Origin: JAFAVZ01 sp036009105
GTDB lineage: Bacteria > Acidobacteriota > Thermoanaerobaculia > Gp7-AA8
DNA length: 18,818 nt
Reading direction: 5' to 3'
Assembly: GCA_036009105.1 (NCBI GenBank)
Contig: DASYMJ010000083.1
Coordinates: 1 to 18,818, forward strand
Numbering within the stretch: position 1 is the stretch's first letter; the number at the start of each line of letters is the position of its first letter. The translations under genes and the position numbers were made by a program. Below the pieces are notes generated by a model. That model saw nothing but the letters and a program-made list of their open reading frames with translations, did no database searches and was not told the origin of the DNA. This document shows positions 1 through 8,132 of this stretch, piece by piece.

Positions 1-34
1 TGCTTTCCATGATTTCTCTCCAGTTCTCGCTGTC

Positions 35-62
35 ATCCTGAGGCGCGCAGACGCCGAAGGAT
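35..62. repeat. Imperfect palindrome, probable dispersed intergenic repeat
   Basis: Nested inverted repeat: ATCCT (35-39) pairs with AGGAT (58-62) and GGCG (42-45) pairs with CGCC (52-55), with symmetric GA/GA interruptions. It lies just past the stop codon of the leftward efflux adaptor gene. Sequences of the type TCATCCTGAG...GAAGGATC recur between genes in many high-GC genomes, so this is probably one copy of a REP-like family. It is the only copy in the window, so repetitiveness is inferred from general knowledge. It has no U-tract, so a terminator role is uncertain. Confidence 0.4.
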
Positions 63-70
63 CCGTACGT

Positions 71-1234
71 TCACGAGGACACCTTCACCAGCTGCCCATC
101 CTTCAACTGCTCCGCTTTGTCGGTCACGATGCGGTCGCCCTCGCGCAGGCCGCCCACGATCTCGATCCGCCCCTCGCGCACCTGGCCCGTGGTGACGTTC
201 TTCCAAGCCACGTGATTGGTCGCGTCGATCACCGCCACCCGCTTGTCGACGACGGCCGCCGGCGGCAGCCAGATCCTGGCCGGCTCGCTCAGCTCCTGCG
301 AGGTGCGCGCGGTCTGCAGGAAGGAGACGCTGGCGCTCATCTCCGGCAGCAGGCGCGCGTCCGGATCGAGGATGGCGACCTTCACTTTGACCACCGCTTT
401 CGCGCGATCGGCGGTGGGCACGATCTGCCGCAGCCGCCCGTTCCACTTCCGGCCCGGGAACGCGTCCACGGTCACTTCCGCCGGCTGCCCTTCCTTGAGC
501 TGGGAGATGTTCTGCTCGTTGACGTCCGCCTCGACCTCGATCGTCTTGAGGTCGACCAGCGTGCAGATGGCGCCGGAGGGGAGCGTGCCCGCGACCTGCC
601 CCACCATCACGCTGGAGATCACTTCCCCCACCTCGGTGTTCTTCGCCGCGATGGTGCCGTCGAACGGGGCGCGGATCACCATGTCCTGCATGTTGATGCG
701 CACCTGCTGCACCCGGGCCCGCGCCGCCTTGAGCTGCGCCTCGGCCGCGTCGAGCTGCGCCTTGGTGGTGACGCCTTCCCGCCACATGGATAACTGCCGG
801 TTGTAATCGCGCTCGGCGTTTCCGAAGGAGGCGTCCGCCTCGTCGAGCTGGGCGCGGAGGTTCGTGCTCTCCAGCACGGCGAGGACGTCGCCGCGGCGGA
901 CGTCCTGCCCGGTGTCGATGTTCAGCTGTACGACCTTGCCGGAGATCTTCGGCGTGATCTTGGCGGTCTTGTTCGCTACGAGGTAACCGGTGGCGGTGAG
1001 GAGCGCGGGGTTGGCCAGGTTGACGGTCGGTTTGACCGTCATCGTCTCGACCGCCGGCGCCCGCTGGGGGACGACGAACTGCTGATAGCCGAAGTAACCG
1101 AGGACGGCGATCACGATCAGGGCGATGGTCCAGCCGATGATCCTGCCCCATGGGCGAGCGGCGTTTTTCTCTTCTTCGCGGTGAATGCGCAGCGCGGCAA
1201 GATCGCCGCGCGACCGCTCCTCGGGCATGCTCAT
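71..1234 (-). CDS. RND/ABC efflux periplasmic adaptor subunit (HlyD/MacA type)
   Basis: Membrane fusion protein of 387 aa, expected to link an inner-membrane ABC (MacB-like) or RND pump to an outer-membrane channel. Residues 1-30 are cytoplasmic and charged, 31-50 form one transmembrane anchor, and the rest is periplasmic. The first half of the biotinyl-lipoyl-like domain is around 92-122 (ISGKVV, GQDVRRGDVLAVLES). An alpha-hairpin coiled coil follows at about 124-182, and the second lipoyl half is at 186-205 (VIRAPFDGTIAAKNTEVGE). Beta-barrel and membrane-proximal segments follow. The ATG at 1234 is preceded by a purine-rich AAGGAA; an ATG two codons later is an alternative. The cognate permease would be expected beyond the left edge. 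It is divergent from the gene at 1327. The family is clear; the transported substrate is not. Confidence 0.9.
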   Translation of the reverse strand: MSMPEERSRGDLAALRIHREEEKNAARPWGRIIGWTIALIVIAVLGYFGYQQFVVPQRAPAVETMTVKPTVNLANPALLTATGYLVANKTAKITPKISGKVVQLNIDTGQDVRRGDVLAVLESTNLRAQLDEADASFGNAERDYNRQLSMWREGVTTKAQLDAAEAQLKAARARVQQVRINMQDMVIRAPFDGTIAAKNTEVGEVISSVMVGQVAGTLPSGAICTLVDLKTIEVEADVNEQNISQLKEGQPAEVTVDAFPGRKWNGRLRQIVPTADRAKAVVKVKVAILDPDARLLPEMSASVSFLQTARTSQELSEPARIWLPPAAVVDKRVAVIDATNHVAWKNVTTGQVREGRIEIVGGLREGDRIVTDKAEQLKDGQLVKVSS

Positions 1235-1326
1235 GAGGGTTCCTTCCCCGGACCGGTTCCGGTGACGCGAAGGGGCATGATATCAGTCCCGAAATTCATC
1301 CAACGAAGCGGCGGTTGAGCGGCCTG
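1235..1326. promoter_or_regulatory. Divergent intergenic region of efflux adaptor and secreted protein genes
   Basis: This 92-bp gap separates two divergent starts and so should hold promoters for both directions. Only a Shine-Dalgarno-like AAGGAA for the leftward gene is recognisable (about 1243-1250 on the minus strand). I see no convincing -35/-10 pair or operator palindrome. Confidence 0.3.
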
Positions 1327-1722
1327 ATGAATCGCCGCGCCGCCGCCCTTGCCGCCGTTTTCGCCGTCGTTTTCCCGCTCGTTTCCCATGCCGGCTGCAT
1401 GAACAAGTTTCTGCGCCGTTCCGAGGGCTCGAGACACACCATCACCCTCCTCACCGGAAAGCTGACCTACCAGGAGGCATACATCCTGGCCAGGGCGATC
1501 CTGGACGGCAAGTCGCCCATGCCGGAGTGGGTCGATGAAAAGGGCAGGACGATCGCCAAGGCCTTCGGCGACGTGAAGATCGTCCGCCCCATGCCCGTCG
1601 GCTGCGACGGCAAAGCGTCCGGCGTGGTCCTCGTGACGCAGTTCCTGTCGCTGCAAGCCCCGGCGAAGAAGATGTCGATCAAGCTGGACCGGGACACGAC
1701 GGTGGAGTTCGAGCAGCAGTAG
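1327..1722 (+). CDS. Small secreted protein of unknown function
   Basis: 131 aa from the ATG at 1327. An in-frame TTG at 1315 would add four residues, but the ATG gives a cleaner signal peptide: NRR, a hydrophobic stretch AALAAVFAVVFPLVS, then a signal-peptidase-I-like SHA|G site at about residues 22-24. The cysteine just after is not in a good lipobox because His is at -3, so I do not call a lipoprotein. The mature part (about 107 aa) is mixed alpha/beta with few cysteines, and I recognise no domain. It is convergent with the Sel1 gene, with only 3 bp between stop codons and no separate terminator. Signal peptide and frame support a real gene; the function is unknown. Confidence 0.7.
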   Translation: MNRRAAALAAVFAVVFPLVSHAGCMNKFLRRSEGSRHTITLLTGKLTYQEAYILARAILDGKSPMPEWVDEKGRTIAKAFGDVKIVRPMPVGCDGKASGVVLVTQFLSLQAPAKKMSIKLDRDTTVEFEQQ

Positions 1723-1725
1723 GTT

Positions 1726-2172
1726 TCAGTCAACCCTCAACTGCTTCGCGCGATCGAGCCAGACTCTGGCGATGCGCCGATTCTTCTCCACGCCGATGCC
1801 GTAGTAGTAGCAGCGGCCGACTTCGTACACCGACTGCTTCTCGCCGAGCAGCGCCGCCTTGACGTACAACTCGACGGCTCTCCGTTCGTTTCTGGCAACA
1901 CCCTCCCCTTGCTCATAACAGACCGCAAGGTCGTAGACGGCATCGGGTACGTCCCCTTCTGCCGCTTCGCGCAAGAGCGCAACCGCCCGGCGCAGGTTCT
2001 TGTCGAAGTACTTGCCGTGCAGGTACCAGGTGGCGAGCGCGTATGTTGCTCGCGCATCGCCGGCTTCGTGCGCGGCCTCCAGCAGGCGCGCGACCTCGTC
2101 GAGAGGGGGGTTCTTGCGGCGGGCCTTCTCAAGGGACTCGTCATACCGAGGATCGACCACGGATTTCTTCAT
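1726..2172 (-). CDS. Sel1-like repeat protein
   Basis: 148 aa with a short charged N-terminus and three Sel1-like (TPR-related) helical repeats at about residues 40-74, 76-111 and 113-146. Hallmarks are A.Y.LA..Y..G in each unit, such as AVYDLAVCYEQGEGVARNE and CYYYGIGVEKN. These repeats form solenoids that bind proteins. There is no signal peptide, so it is probably cytoplasmic. The ATG at 2172 has no strong Shine-Dalgarno. The gene stands alone, facing the gene at 1327 and separated by about 430 bp from the next gene upstream. The partner cannot be predicted. Confidence 0.85.
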   Translation of the reverse strand: MKKSVVDPRYDESLEKARRKNPPLDEVARLLEAAHEAGDARATYALATWYLHGKYFDKNLRRAVALLREAAEGDVPDAVYDLAVCYEQGEGVARNERRAVELYVKAALLGEKQSVYEVGRCYYYGIGVEKNRRIARVWLDRAKQLRVD

Positions 2173-2600
2173 GGCGCACCACGTCGGATGGAAGCGGGAT
2201 AGGTCGGTTGTCGTGCGTGCTCGTTCCCCGTCGTGAACGCCACCAGCGGAGTATTACCCTGGTCCACGGCGATGATTTGTTCCATTCGCCGCCCCGGGTC
2301 CCACCCCTCCGGCCGCCTTGCACGATTTGCCCGCGCAGCGAATCAACTCGATCTCGGCGCGCCGTGTAAAGGCGAACCAGCGACGGAGCGGTCCTCTGGC
2401 CGATCTCCCATTACTTGGCGAGAGCAATCTGCACCTTCACACAAATAGATCGCCGCGCCGCTACCCGCGGCACGGCAGGTGGTTCCTGGGCCGACCGGAG
2501 AGGCGCATAGGCGAGCAGGAGCGCAAGCAGCGGGCGGCGCATACAGTGCGTGGAGATCAGCAGCCTGACAGCCTTACGGCTTCCATTCAAGAAATGTCCA
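2173..2600. other. Gap of about 430 bp without a confident gene
   Basis: This gap lies between the Sel1 gene and the large propeller-like gene, both read leftward. Every frame is broken or of poor composition. The most gene-like part is a short leftward reading frame at 2411-2542. The segment 2173-2410 shows Arg/Gly-rich frames typical of antisense GC-rich DNA. I see no strong hairpin with a T-tract. It should contain a promoter for the Sel1 gene and the end of the upstream transcript, but neither is recognisable. Confidence 0.4.
2411..2542 (-). CDS. Possible short or truncated secreted ORF
   Basis: A 43-codon reading frame starting ATG at 2542 begins like a signal peptide (MRRPLLALLLAYAPLRSA, then QEPP) and then stops at a TAA after VQIALAK. 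The export-like N-terminus is unlikely to arise wholly by chance, but there is no good ribosome binding site. The continuation in other frames is not recognisable. It may be the remnant of a secreted-protein gene interrupted by stops or frameshifts, or a chance frame in GC-rich DNA. Confidence 0.2.
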   Translation of the reverse strand: MRRPLLALLLAYAPLRSAQEPPAVPRVAARRSICVKVQIALAK

Positions 2601-5315
2601 TCACCGCGCCGCCCGCCGCCGCGGCACCGCGGGCGGCGAGGAGGCCGACAGCACCTCCAGCGAGTAATTCGTCAGCAGGTACAGCCGGCCGGCGGCGGAG
2701 ACGACCGCCTTTACCGCGGCCGGTACCTCCACCGATTGAGCGACGGCGAAAGACGGGAACGTGAGGAACTGGGGGGAGAACGAGCGGCCGGTGACGAAGA
2801 CGCAGGCGCCGTCGACCCGGACGCGCTGGTCGACGTACGAGACGGCACCCGTGGGGTCGGCGGCGTAGGCCGGGAACTGCTCGCCCGTTTTCGCCGTGAG
2901 CGAGTCGTTGTAGAGGTAGAGCTTTTCGCCCAGGACGAAGACCGTGCCGGAGCCGAAGGCGACGGACACGGGAGGCTGCGTCCCCTCGGTCGGTCGGGCG
3001 GCGAGCGGGGTGGGGTGGAGAGCGTCGCTGACATCGAGCACGCGCACCTCGGACGGCAGGTCGAACAGGGCGTAGGCGCGATTGGAGACGACGGTGGCGT
3101 CGATGGTGCCGCCGGTGAGCGTCGCGGTGCGCACGAGCGCAGTGGGATCGAGCACGATCGTCTTCTTCTCGCACGCGGCGGTGAGGCAGCCTTTGGCGAT
3201 CGACACCCACACCGCGTCCTTGACCGTGGTGATGGCGAGCGGCTGCACGTCGGGCCCTTCATCGAGTGTGGCCTGCCCGAGGAGCACGCCCTCTGGCGAC
3301 CAGGCGCTGATCACGCCGCCGCTGGCCAGGGTGAAGAGGAGGGACGAAGAGGCGGCGACGTCGATCACTCCCGGCGGCCGGATCGATGCGAGGAAGTGCG
3401 GCGCCGCGCCAAAGGCGACGCTGAATGCATCGACGCCGCGGCCGTCGAAGAGGTAGATCCGATCGCCGCCCGCGACGGCCTTGCGGTAGTACGCGTTGCC
3501 GATCTTCGTCGGGATCACGGCCGGCAGCTTCGTCGTGGCGGTGAGGTTGACGGAGGTGATGCCGTCCACGGTCGCGAGCACGGCGAGCGTGTCGTTGGCG
3601 CGCAGAGCAACCGGCTCGGAGGGGAGGGACAGCGAACGTGCCAGCGTGCGGGTGGTGGTGCTCCAGACTAGGAGCTCGCGGTCGGTGGCCTCCAGCAGCG
3701 ACGAGCCGCTGAAGACGAGCTGCCTGGGCAGCGTCGCGTTCGAGGCCGGCAGCACGGAGGAGGAGCCGTTGAGCAGGTCCACCAGGGTGATGCCGCGGAA
3801 GGTGAAGACCGCGGCCAACGTGCCGGAGAAGGCGACCGGCGTCGTGGCCACGCCGTCCACCACGCGCGTCGCGGTCGGCGCGGCGAAGGAGCTCGAGGCG
3901 TAGTACGTCAGCTTCGTCGTCCCTTCCGCGGTCAGTTCGGCGAGCAGAAACGTGGCGCCGGAGCGGGCGACCATCGACGGCGCGCCTGCGACGGAGATGC
4001 GCGTTACCGGAGCGGCAACCGCCGTGAGGTCGGCCGACCAGAACGTGAAGTCGGAGAGCACGGCGTAGGCCGTCGATCCGCTGAGCACGGCCGACTGCAC
4101 CGGCTGCGGGAACGTGGCCGTGCTCACCTCCACCGGCGTCTGCGACTGCAGCGTCCAGAAGGTGAGCGTCTTGCCGGAAGAGGTGAGGAGGAAGCCGTTG
4201 CCGCCGTCCTGCACGACATCGGCGCGCGTGTCCCACTGCCGGCCCGCGGTGAGGCTGCCGGTGGGGCTGAGGTTGAAGTCCGACAGGCCGCCGCCGATGC
4301 GGCTGGCGATGACGCGCGTATCGACGATGCTGATGGAGGTCATGGCCCCGAACGGGAAGTTGCGCACCGGAAACGGCACGAAGAAGCCGGTGACGTCGAG
4401 GGTCAGCAGGCCCGCGTCGCCGGCCGCGCCGTAGAGGCGGCCGCCGGCGATGACCAGCTGCGAGAAGCGGTTGATGGTGCCGCCGCTCGGCACGAGCTCC
4501 GTCGCGTAAAGGTCGACCGGACTGCCGGCCACGGTGAGGTCGACGGCGCGCAGGCGACGGTCGGTGCCCGCGGCAAAGACGACCTCACCCCCCATCGCCA
4601 CGAGCGAAGTGCCGCCGAACGGCAGCGTCGCGGCGCGCGTGCCGCCGATGATCACCACCGTCTGCAGGCCATCCGAAACGTAGAGCCGCGAACTGGTGAC
4701 CTTCACGGAGATGGAGCGAGGGAGCGCTTCGATGGTGCCCGTCTGCTGCGGCAGCGCCGGCACGGAGATGGAGAACTGCTCGATGGTGAGGTCGCCGTCC
4801 GCGGCGTAGAGGGTCGAGCCGTTCAACGCCAGCGACGTCACGTTCTGCGAGCTGGTGGGCAGCGCGGCCGTGGTGCGCGCGGGGTTGAGCGGATCGAGCA
4901 GGTCGAACTGGGCGATGCCGTTCGAGGTCGCGGCGTAGAGGTAGAGCGTGGTGAGCACGAGGTCATTCACCGTCGCGCCGAGGTCGAGCATGCGGACCAG
5001 CTGCAGGGCGTTGCCGTTGCGGCGGACGATCGCGATGCGCGTGCCGCTCGCCGCGTACGCCGTGCCGTTCGAGGCGCGCACCACGCGGGTGATGCCCGGG
5101 ATGGCGATCGAGGTCATGGCCGCGGGCGGATCGACGCGGCGGTCCAGCAGCTGCACGCCGTAGGAGGTCGCGGTCCAGAGGTCGTTGCCGTCCACCGCGG
5201 CATCCAGAACGGAAGAGCGGTACTGGCCGCTGTATTGCGGCGTCAGGTTGCACTGCGGAAGAGCCGGAACGGCAAGGAGAGAGAGGAAGAGGACCGCAGC
5301 CACACGCCCGCACAT
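2601..5315 (-). CDS. Large secreted beta-propeller-like repeat protein (LVIVD/WD40-like)
   Basis: 904 aa. The N-terminus is a signal peptide (MCGRVAAVLFLSLLAVPALP, then QC). The rest is a long series of four-stranded beta units with recurring patterns such as NGIAQFDLLDPLNP, GSTLYAADGDL and VRVLDVSDALHPTPLA, which resemble LVIVD/YVTN/WD40-like blades. I count no clean number of blades, but the length could fit two propellers. There is no recognisable catalytic motif or C-terminal sorting domain; the protein ends in an Arg/Pro-rich tail. It starts 10 bp after the yceI-like gene, so it is probably the third gene of a mutY-yceI-propeller transcript. The likely role is extracytoplasmic binding or scaffolding. 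The fold is inferred from repeat texture; function is unknown. Confidence 0.75.
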   Translation of the reverse strand: MCGRVAAVLFLSLLAVPALPQCNLTPQYSGQYRSSVLDAAVDGNDLWTATSYGVQLLDRRVDPPAAMTSIAIPGITRVVRASNGTAYAASGTRIAIVRRNGNALQLVRMLDLGATVNDLVLTTLYLYAATSNGIAQFDLLDPLNPARTTAALPTSSQNVTSLALNGSTLYAADGDLTIEQFSISVPALPQQTGTIEALPRSISVKVTSSRLYVSDGLQTVVIIGGTRAATLPFGGTSLVAMGGEVVFAAGTDRRLRAVDLTVAGSPVDLYATELVPSGGTINRFSQLVIAGGRLYGAAGDAGLLTLDVTGFFVPFPVRNFPFGAMTSISIVDTRVIASRIGGGLSDFNLSPTGSLTAGRQWDTRADVVQDGGNGFLLTSSGKTLTFWTLQSQTPVEVSTATFPQPVQSAVLSGSTAYAVLSDFTFWSADLTAVAAPVTRISVAGAPSMVARSGATFLLAELTAEGTTKLTYYASSSFAAPTATRVVDGVATTPVAFSGTLAAVFTFRGITLVDLLNGSSSVLPASNATLPRQLVFSGSSLLEATDRELLVWSTTTRTLARSLSLPSEPVALRANDTLAVLATVDGITSVNLTATTKLPAVIPTKIGNAYYRKAVAGGDRIYLFDGRGVDAFSVAFGAAPHFLASIRPPGVIDVAASSSLLFTLASGGVISAWSPEGVLLGQATLDEGPDVQPLAITTVKDAVWVSIAKGCLTAACEKKTIVLDPTALVRTATLTGGTIDATVVSNRAYALFDLPSEVRVLDVSDALHPTPLAARPTEGTQPPVSVAFGSGTVFVLGEKLYLYNDSLTAKTGEQFPAYAADPTGAVSYVDQRVRVDGACVFVTGRSFSPQFLTFPSFAVAQSVEVPAAVKAVVSAAGRLYLLTNYSLEVLSASSPPAVPRRRAAR

Positions 5316-5325
5316 GGCGGCGATT

Positions 5326-5937
5326 TTACTGCGTCGCGAGCGCGAACACGTCCACCTTGATGGAGATGTCGTTCGAGACCTTCATCAGCATCTTCTCCGG
5401 CACCTCGATGCCGAAGTCGGTCAGCTTGATGGGGAACGTGGTGGTGGCGTGGATCCAGTCGCCGGCGCCGCGCGAGGCCTTCGTCAGGTCGCTCTCGGGG
5501 ATGATCACCACGCGCACCGGCACGGTGACGCGTTTCGTGACGCCGTGCAGCGTCATGTCGCCCGTGACGGAGACATCGACCGGCTGATTCGGCGCGATGG
5601 CGCGGAGCGGCGACGTCACGCTGACCGATTTGAACGACATGGTGGGGAACTTCTCCGCGGCGAGATAGTGCTCCCGGAGGTGTTCGTTGCGCATGGAGAT
5701 GCCGGTGTCGAGGGAGGCGACGTCGATGGTGAGGTCGACCGAGGAGGCGGCCGGGTTGGAGGGATCGGCGGCGATGGTGCCGGAGAGCCGGGTCGCCGTC
5801 CCCTTGATGTTCTCCAGCGTCGCGGCCGACTCGAAGCTCGCGTGGTTCTTGCCGTCCGCGGCGATGGTGTAGGAGCGGGTCTCGGCGAAAGCGGGGAACG
5901 CGAGGAGGAGCGCAACCAGCGCCAGGGTCCGGGTCAT
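5326..5937 (-). CDS. YceI family periplasmic lipid-binding-like protein
   Basis: 203 aa. The signal peptide is residues 1-18 (ends FPAFA, then ETRSY). The rest matches the YceI/lipocalin-like beta-barrel: a middle part with VDLTIDVASLDTG, then MRNEHLRE and AEKFPTMSFKS, then GDMTLHGVTKRVTVPV, a well-conserved YceI core, and a late strand with FGIEVPEKM. Family members bind isoprenoid or other long hydrophobic ligands in the periplasm. Length matches the usual 180-210 aa. It lies 17 bp after mutY and 10 bp before the propeller-like gene on the same strand. The ATG at 5937 lacks a strong Shine-Dalgarno. The ligand is not predictable. Confidence 0.9.
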   Translation of the reverse strand: MTRTLALVALLLAFPAFAETRSYTIAADGKNHASFESAATLENIKGTATRLSGTIAADPSNPAASSVDLTIDVASLDTGISMRNEHLREHYLAAEKFPTMSFKSVSVTSPLRAIAPNQPVDVSVTGDMTLHGVTKRVTVPVRVVIIPESDLTKASRGAGDWIHATTTFPIKLTDFGIEVPEKMLMKVSNDISIKVDVFALATQ

Positions 5938-5954
5938 GCGCGGAGGAACGCGGC

Positions 5955-6956
5955 TCAGAGAGCGGCTAATTTCAGCGCCTTGCGCACGTAGGAGGGATGT
6001 GGCACTTCCGCCATCGAGCCGGGATCGATCCAGGTGTAATCGCGCGGCACGTCGGCCACCACGGCGGCATAGAGCGAGAACTCGATGCGCCGGGTGGTGA
6101 CGGTGTGGCGGAACGTGCCGAGGAGCCGGCGCGCGTCGGCTTCCAGCGGCGGCGAGTCGAGGAGCGCGCTGTTGCCGTGGGGGAGGTGGAACATGGCGTT
6201 CATCAGCTGCCCCGAGCCGCGGCGCATCAGGATGTGGCCCCGCGCGTCGGTGATGAGATAGAGCGGGATGCGCAGCGAGTGCGTCTCTTTCTTCGCCTCA
6301 CGCACCGGCACCTCATCGACGCAGCCCGCTTCGAAGGCGGCGCACGAGTCGCGGAGCGGGCATTCGTCGCAGCGGGGATTGAGCGGTTTGCAAACCAGCG
6401 CGCCGAGCTCCATCAGCCCCTGGTTGAAATCGCGCGGATCGCTGCAGGCGGCGACCAGCTCCTCCGCGCGGCGCCACGCTTCGCGCAGCGGCGGCTCGCG
6501 GATGAGGAAGAGGCGGGCCAGGATGCGCGCCACGTTGCCGTCCACGATCGGCGCCTTCCGGCGGTTCGCAATCGAGGCGATCGCGCCCGCCGTGTAGCGC
6601 CCAATGCCGGGAATGGTCAGCAGCTGGTCGACTCGCCGCGGCACTTCGCCGCCGAAGCGTTCCATCACGGCCATCGCCCCTTCGCGGAGCATCCGCGCGC
6701 GGCGGTAGTAGCCGAGGCCCGACCAGGCCGCGAGCACGTCTTCCTCGGTGGAGGCGGCGAGCGCGCCAAGGGTGGGGAAACGGGAGAGGAAACGTTCGAA
6801 GTAGCCGAGGACGACTTCCATCCGAGTCTGCTGGAGCATCACCTCGGAGAGCCAGACGTGGTAGGGGTCGTAGGCGGCGCGCCAGGGGAGGTCGCGGCGG
6901 TGCCGGCGGAACCACTGCTCGGTCTTGCGTGTGATGTAAGAGGGGGCGGGTGGCAA
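5955..6956 (-). CDS. mutY: A/G-specific adenine DNA glycosylase MutY
   Basis: 333 aa base-excision repair enzyme that removes adenine opposite 8-oxoguanine. Near the N-terminus is LPWR, then WLSEVMLQQT with catalytic Glu38. The helix-hairpin-helix is LLTIPGIGRYTAGAIA (about 112-127), followed by IVDGNVARI with catalytic Asp139. The 4Fe-4S ligands are Cys189, Cys196, Cys199 and Cys205 (C-x6-C-x2-C-x5-C). The C-terminal third (about 225-330) is the NUDIX-like domain that recognises 8-oxoG, with FRHTVTTRRIEFSLYAAV. All key residues are present and length is normal. The start is TTG at 6956, since no in-frame ATG lies near the N-terminus. It is divergent from gvpF. A TACAAT at 6971-6966 on the minus strand is a possible -10, giving a short leader. 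Confidence 0.96.
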   Translation of the reverse strand: MPPAPSYITRKTEQWFRRHRRDLPWRAAYDPYHVWLSEVMLQQTRMEVVLGYFERFLSRFPTLGALAASTEEDVLAAWSGLGYYRRARMLREGAMAVMERFGGEVPRRVDQLLTIPGIGRYTAGAIASIANRRKAPIVDGNVARILARLFLIREPPLREAWRRAEELVAACSDPRDFNQGLMELGALVCKPLNPRCDECPLRDSCAAFEAGCVDEVPVREAKKETHSLRIPLYLITDARGHILMRRGSGQLMNAMFHLPHGNSALLDSPPLEADARRLLGTFRHTVTTRRIEFSLYAAVVADVPRDYTWIDPGSMAEVPHPSYVRKALKLAAL

Positions 6957-7000
6957 CGTGTTTGTATTGTAGACTTCTGGCCGTCCGAGGCCGTCCAGCC
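6957..7000. promoter_or_regulatory. Divergent mutY/gvpF promoter region with 10-bp tandem repeat
   Basis: Only 44 bp separate the mutY TTG from the gvpF ATG, so promoters for both must lie in or next to it. The minus strand has TACAAT (6971-6966), a fair -10 for mutY. A direct tandem repeat GGCCGTCCGA / GGCCGTCCAG fills 6979-6998, just upstream of gvpF, with a period of about one helical turn. It could be an operator or may only be GC-rich coincidence. I see no convincing -35/-10 for gvpF. Confidence 0.25.
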
Positions 7001-7795
7001 ATGCCAGAAGAACTGCAGTCCGCGCAGTCCGATACCGAACAGGGCAAGTACGTCTATTGCATCATCAAAACCGAGCCGCCCCGCGACTTCGGCGCGGTCG
7101 GCATCGGCGGCCGCGGCGACCGCGTCTACACCGTCCATTACAAAGAGTTCGCGGCGGTCGTCTCCAACTGCCCGCTCATCGTCTTCGATCCCACCCGCGA
7201 GAACGCCCTCGCCCACGAGCATGTGAACGAGCTGGTGATGCGCGACTTCACCGTGTTGCCCATGTCCTTCGGCACCGTCTTCCGCACCGAGGACGACATC
7301 CGCGCGTTCCTGAAAGGGACGTACGAGGCGCTGAGCGACGTGCTCCAGAAGATGGAGGGGAAGATCGAGTTCGGCCTGAAGGTGACCTGGGACAAGGACC
7401 AGGTGGTGCGCGAGATCGAGACGGAGAACGAGGAGATCCGCCGGCTGAAGGAAGAGATCGCGTCCAACACCACCACCTCGACGTATTTCTCGCGCATGCA
7501 GCTGGGGCGGGTGGTCGAGTCGGCGCTGCAGGCCAAGGCCGATGCGTACGTGACGGAGATCTACGAGACGCTGCGCGATGCGGCCATCGCCTCGCGCTCG
7601 AACAAGCCGATCGGCGACAAGATGATCATGAACGCCGCGTTCCTCGTGGAGCGCGACAAGACGAAGGCGTTCGACGACCAGATCTCGGACATCGCCAAAA
7701 AGTACGAGAACAAGCTGTCCTTCCTCTACACCGGCCCCTGGCCCCCCTACAACTTCGTGAACATCCGGCTCAAGCTGGAGCGCGCGGAGCGCTGA
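7001..7795 (+). CDS. gvpF: Gas vesicle protein GvpF (GvpF/L family)
   Basis: 264 aa from the ATG at 7001. An in-frame GTG at 6950 would add 17 residues overlapping the mutY start and is less likely. It is a full-length GvpF/L protein: KYVYCII at 17-22, HEHVNELVMRDFTVLPMSFG (72-91), FGLKVTW (124-130), a charged helical middle (about 131-160), MIMNAAFLVERDK (208-220) and the C-terminal TGPWPPYNFV (244-253). GvpF/L proteins are accessory assembly factors that contact GvpA and other Gvp proteins at the start of gas vesicle formation. This is the first gene of the locus, 10 bp before gvpG, and the most canonical of three GvpF/L paralogues here. Confidence 0.95.
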   Translation: MPEELQSAQSDTEQGKYVYCIIKTEPPRDFGAVGIGGRGDRVYTVHYKEFAAVVSNCPLIVFDPTRENALAHEHVNELVMRDFTVLPMSFGTVFRTEDDIRAFLKGTYEALSDVLQKMEGKIEFGLKVTWDKDQVVREIETENEEIRRLKEEIASNTTTSTYFSRMQLGRVVESALQAKADAYVTEIYETLRDAAIASRSNKPIGDKMIMNAAFLVERDKTKAFDDQISDIAKKYENKLSFLYTGPWPPYNFVNIRLKLERAER

Positions 7796-7805
7796 GGGCC
7801 GCGCC

Positions 7806-8132
7806 GTGGCCTTCATCCTCGACGACCTGCTGCTGCTGCCCATCAAGGGGCCGCTGGCCGGCTTCCGCTGGGTCATGAAGCAGATCCAGACCATGGCGGA
7901 CGAGGAGCTGCTCAACGATCAGCCGTGGAAGGAACGGCTCATCGAGCTGCAGATGATGCTCGAGGTGGGCGACATCACGGAAGAGCAGTACACGGTGGAG
8001 GAGAAGCAGGTCTTCACCATGCTGCGCGAGATCCGCGCCCGGCGGGAGGAGATCGCGCGCCAGGCCGCGGCCTCGCGCGGGGAGGAAGAGCCGGAGAGCG
8101 GCATCGGGATCTACACCGGATACGGCAAGTGA
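7806..8132 (+). CDS. gvpG: Gas vesicle protein GvpG
   Basis: 108 aa with a GTG start at 7806, 10 bp after gvpF. It has the GvpG signature: an N-terminal amphipathic segment (FILDDLLLLPIKGPLAGFRWV), then a long charged helix with ITEEQYTVEEKQV and a Glu/Arg-rich coiled coil to about residue 90, then a short tail (GIGIYTGYGK). GvpG is a small accessory protein needed for gas vesicle assembly and is usually encoded next to gvpF/L. Its stop overlaps the GTG of the following ATPase by four bases (GTGA, 8129-8132), which suggests translational coupling and argues that the ATPase belongs to the gas vesicle operon. Confidence 0.93.
   Translation: MAFILDDLLLLPIKGPLAGFRWVMKQIQTMADEELLNDQPWKERLIELQMMLEVGDITEEQYTVEEKQVFTMLREIRARREEIARQAAASRGEEEPESGIGIYTGYGK

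Noticed and set aside
1327..1722. Lipoprotein call for the small secreted protein
   Set aside because: The cysteine is preceded by H-A-G, not an L/V-x-G/A-C lipobox; a signal peptidase I site fits better.
6950..7000. Upstream GTG start for gvpF
   Set aside because: It would overlap the mutY start codon and promoter, and family N-termini begin shortly before the YVYCII strand.
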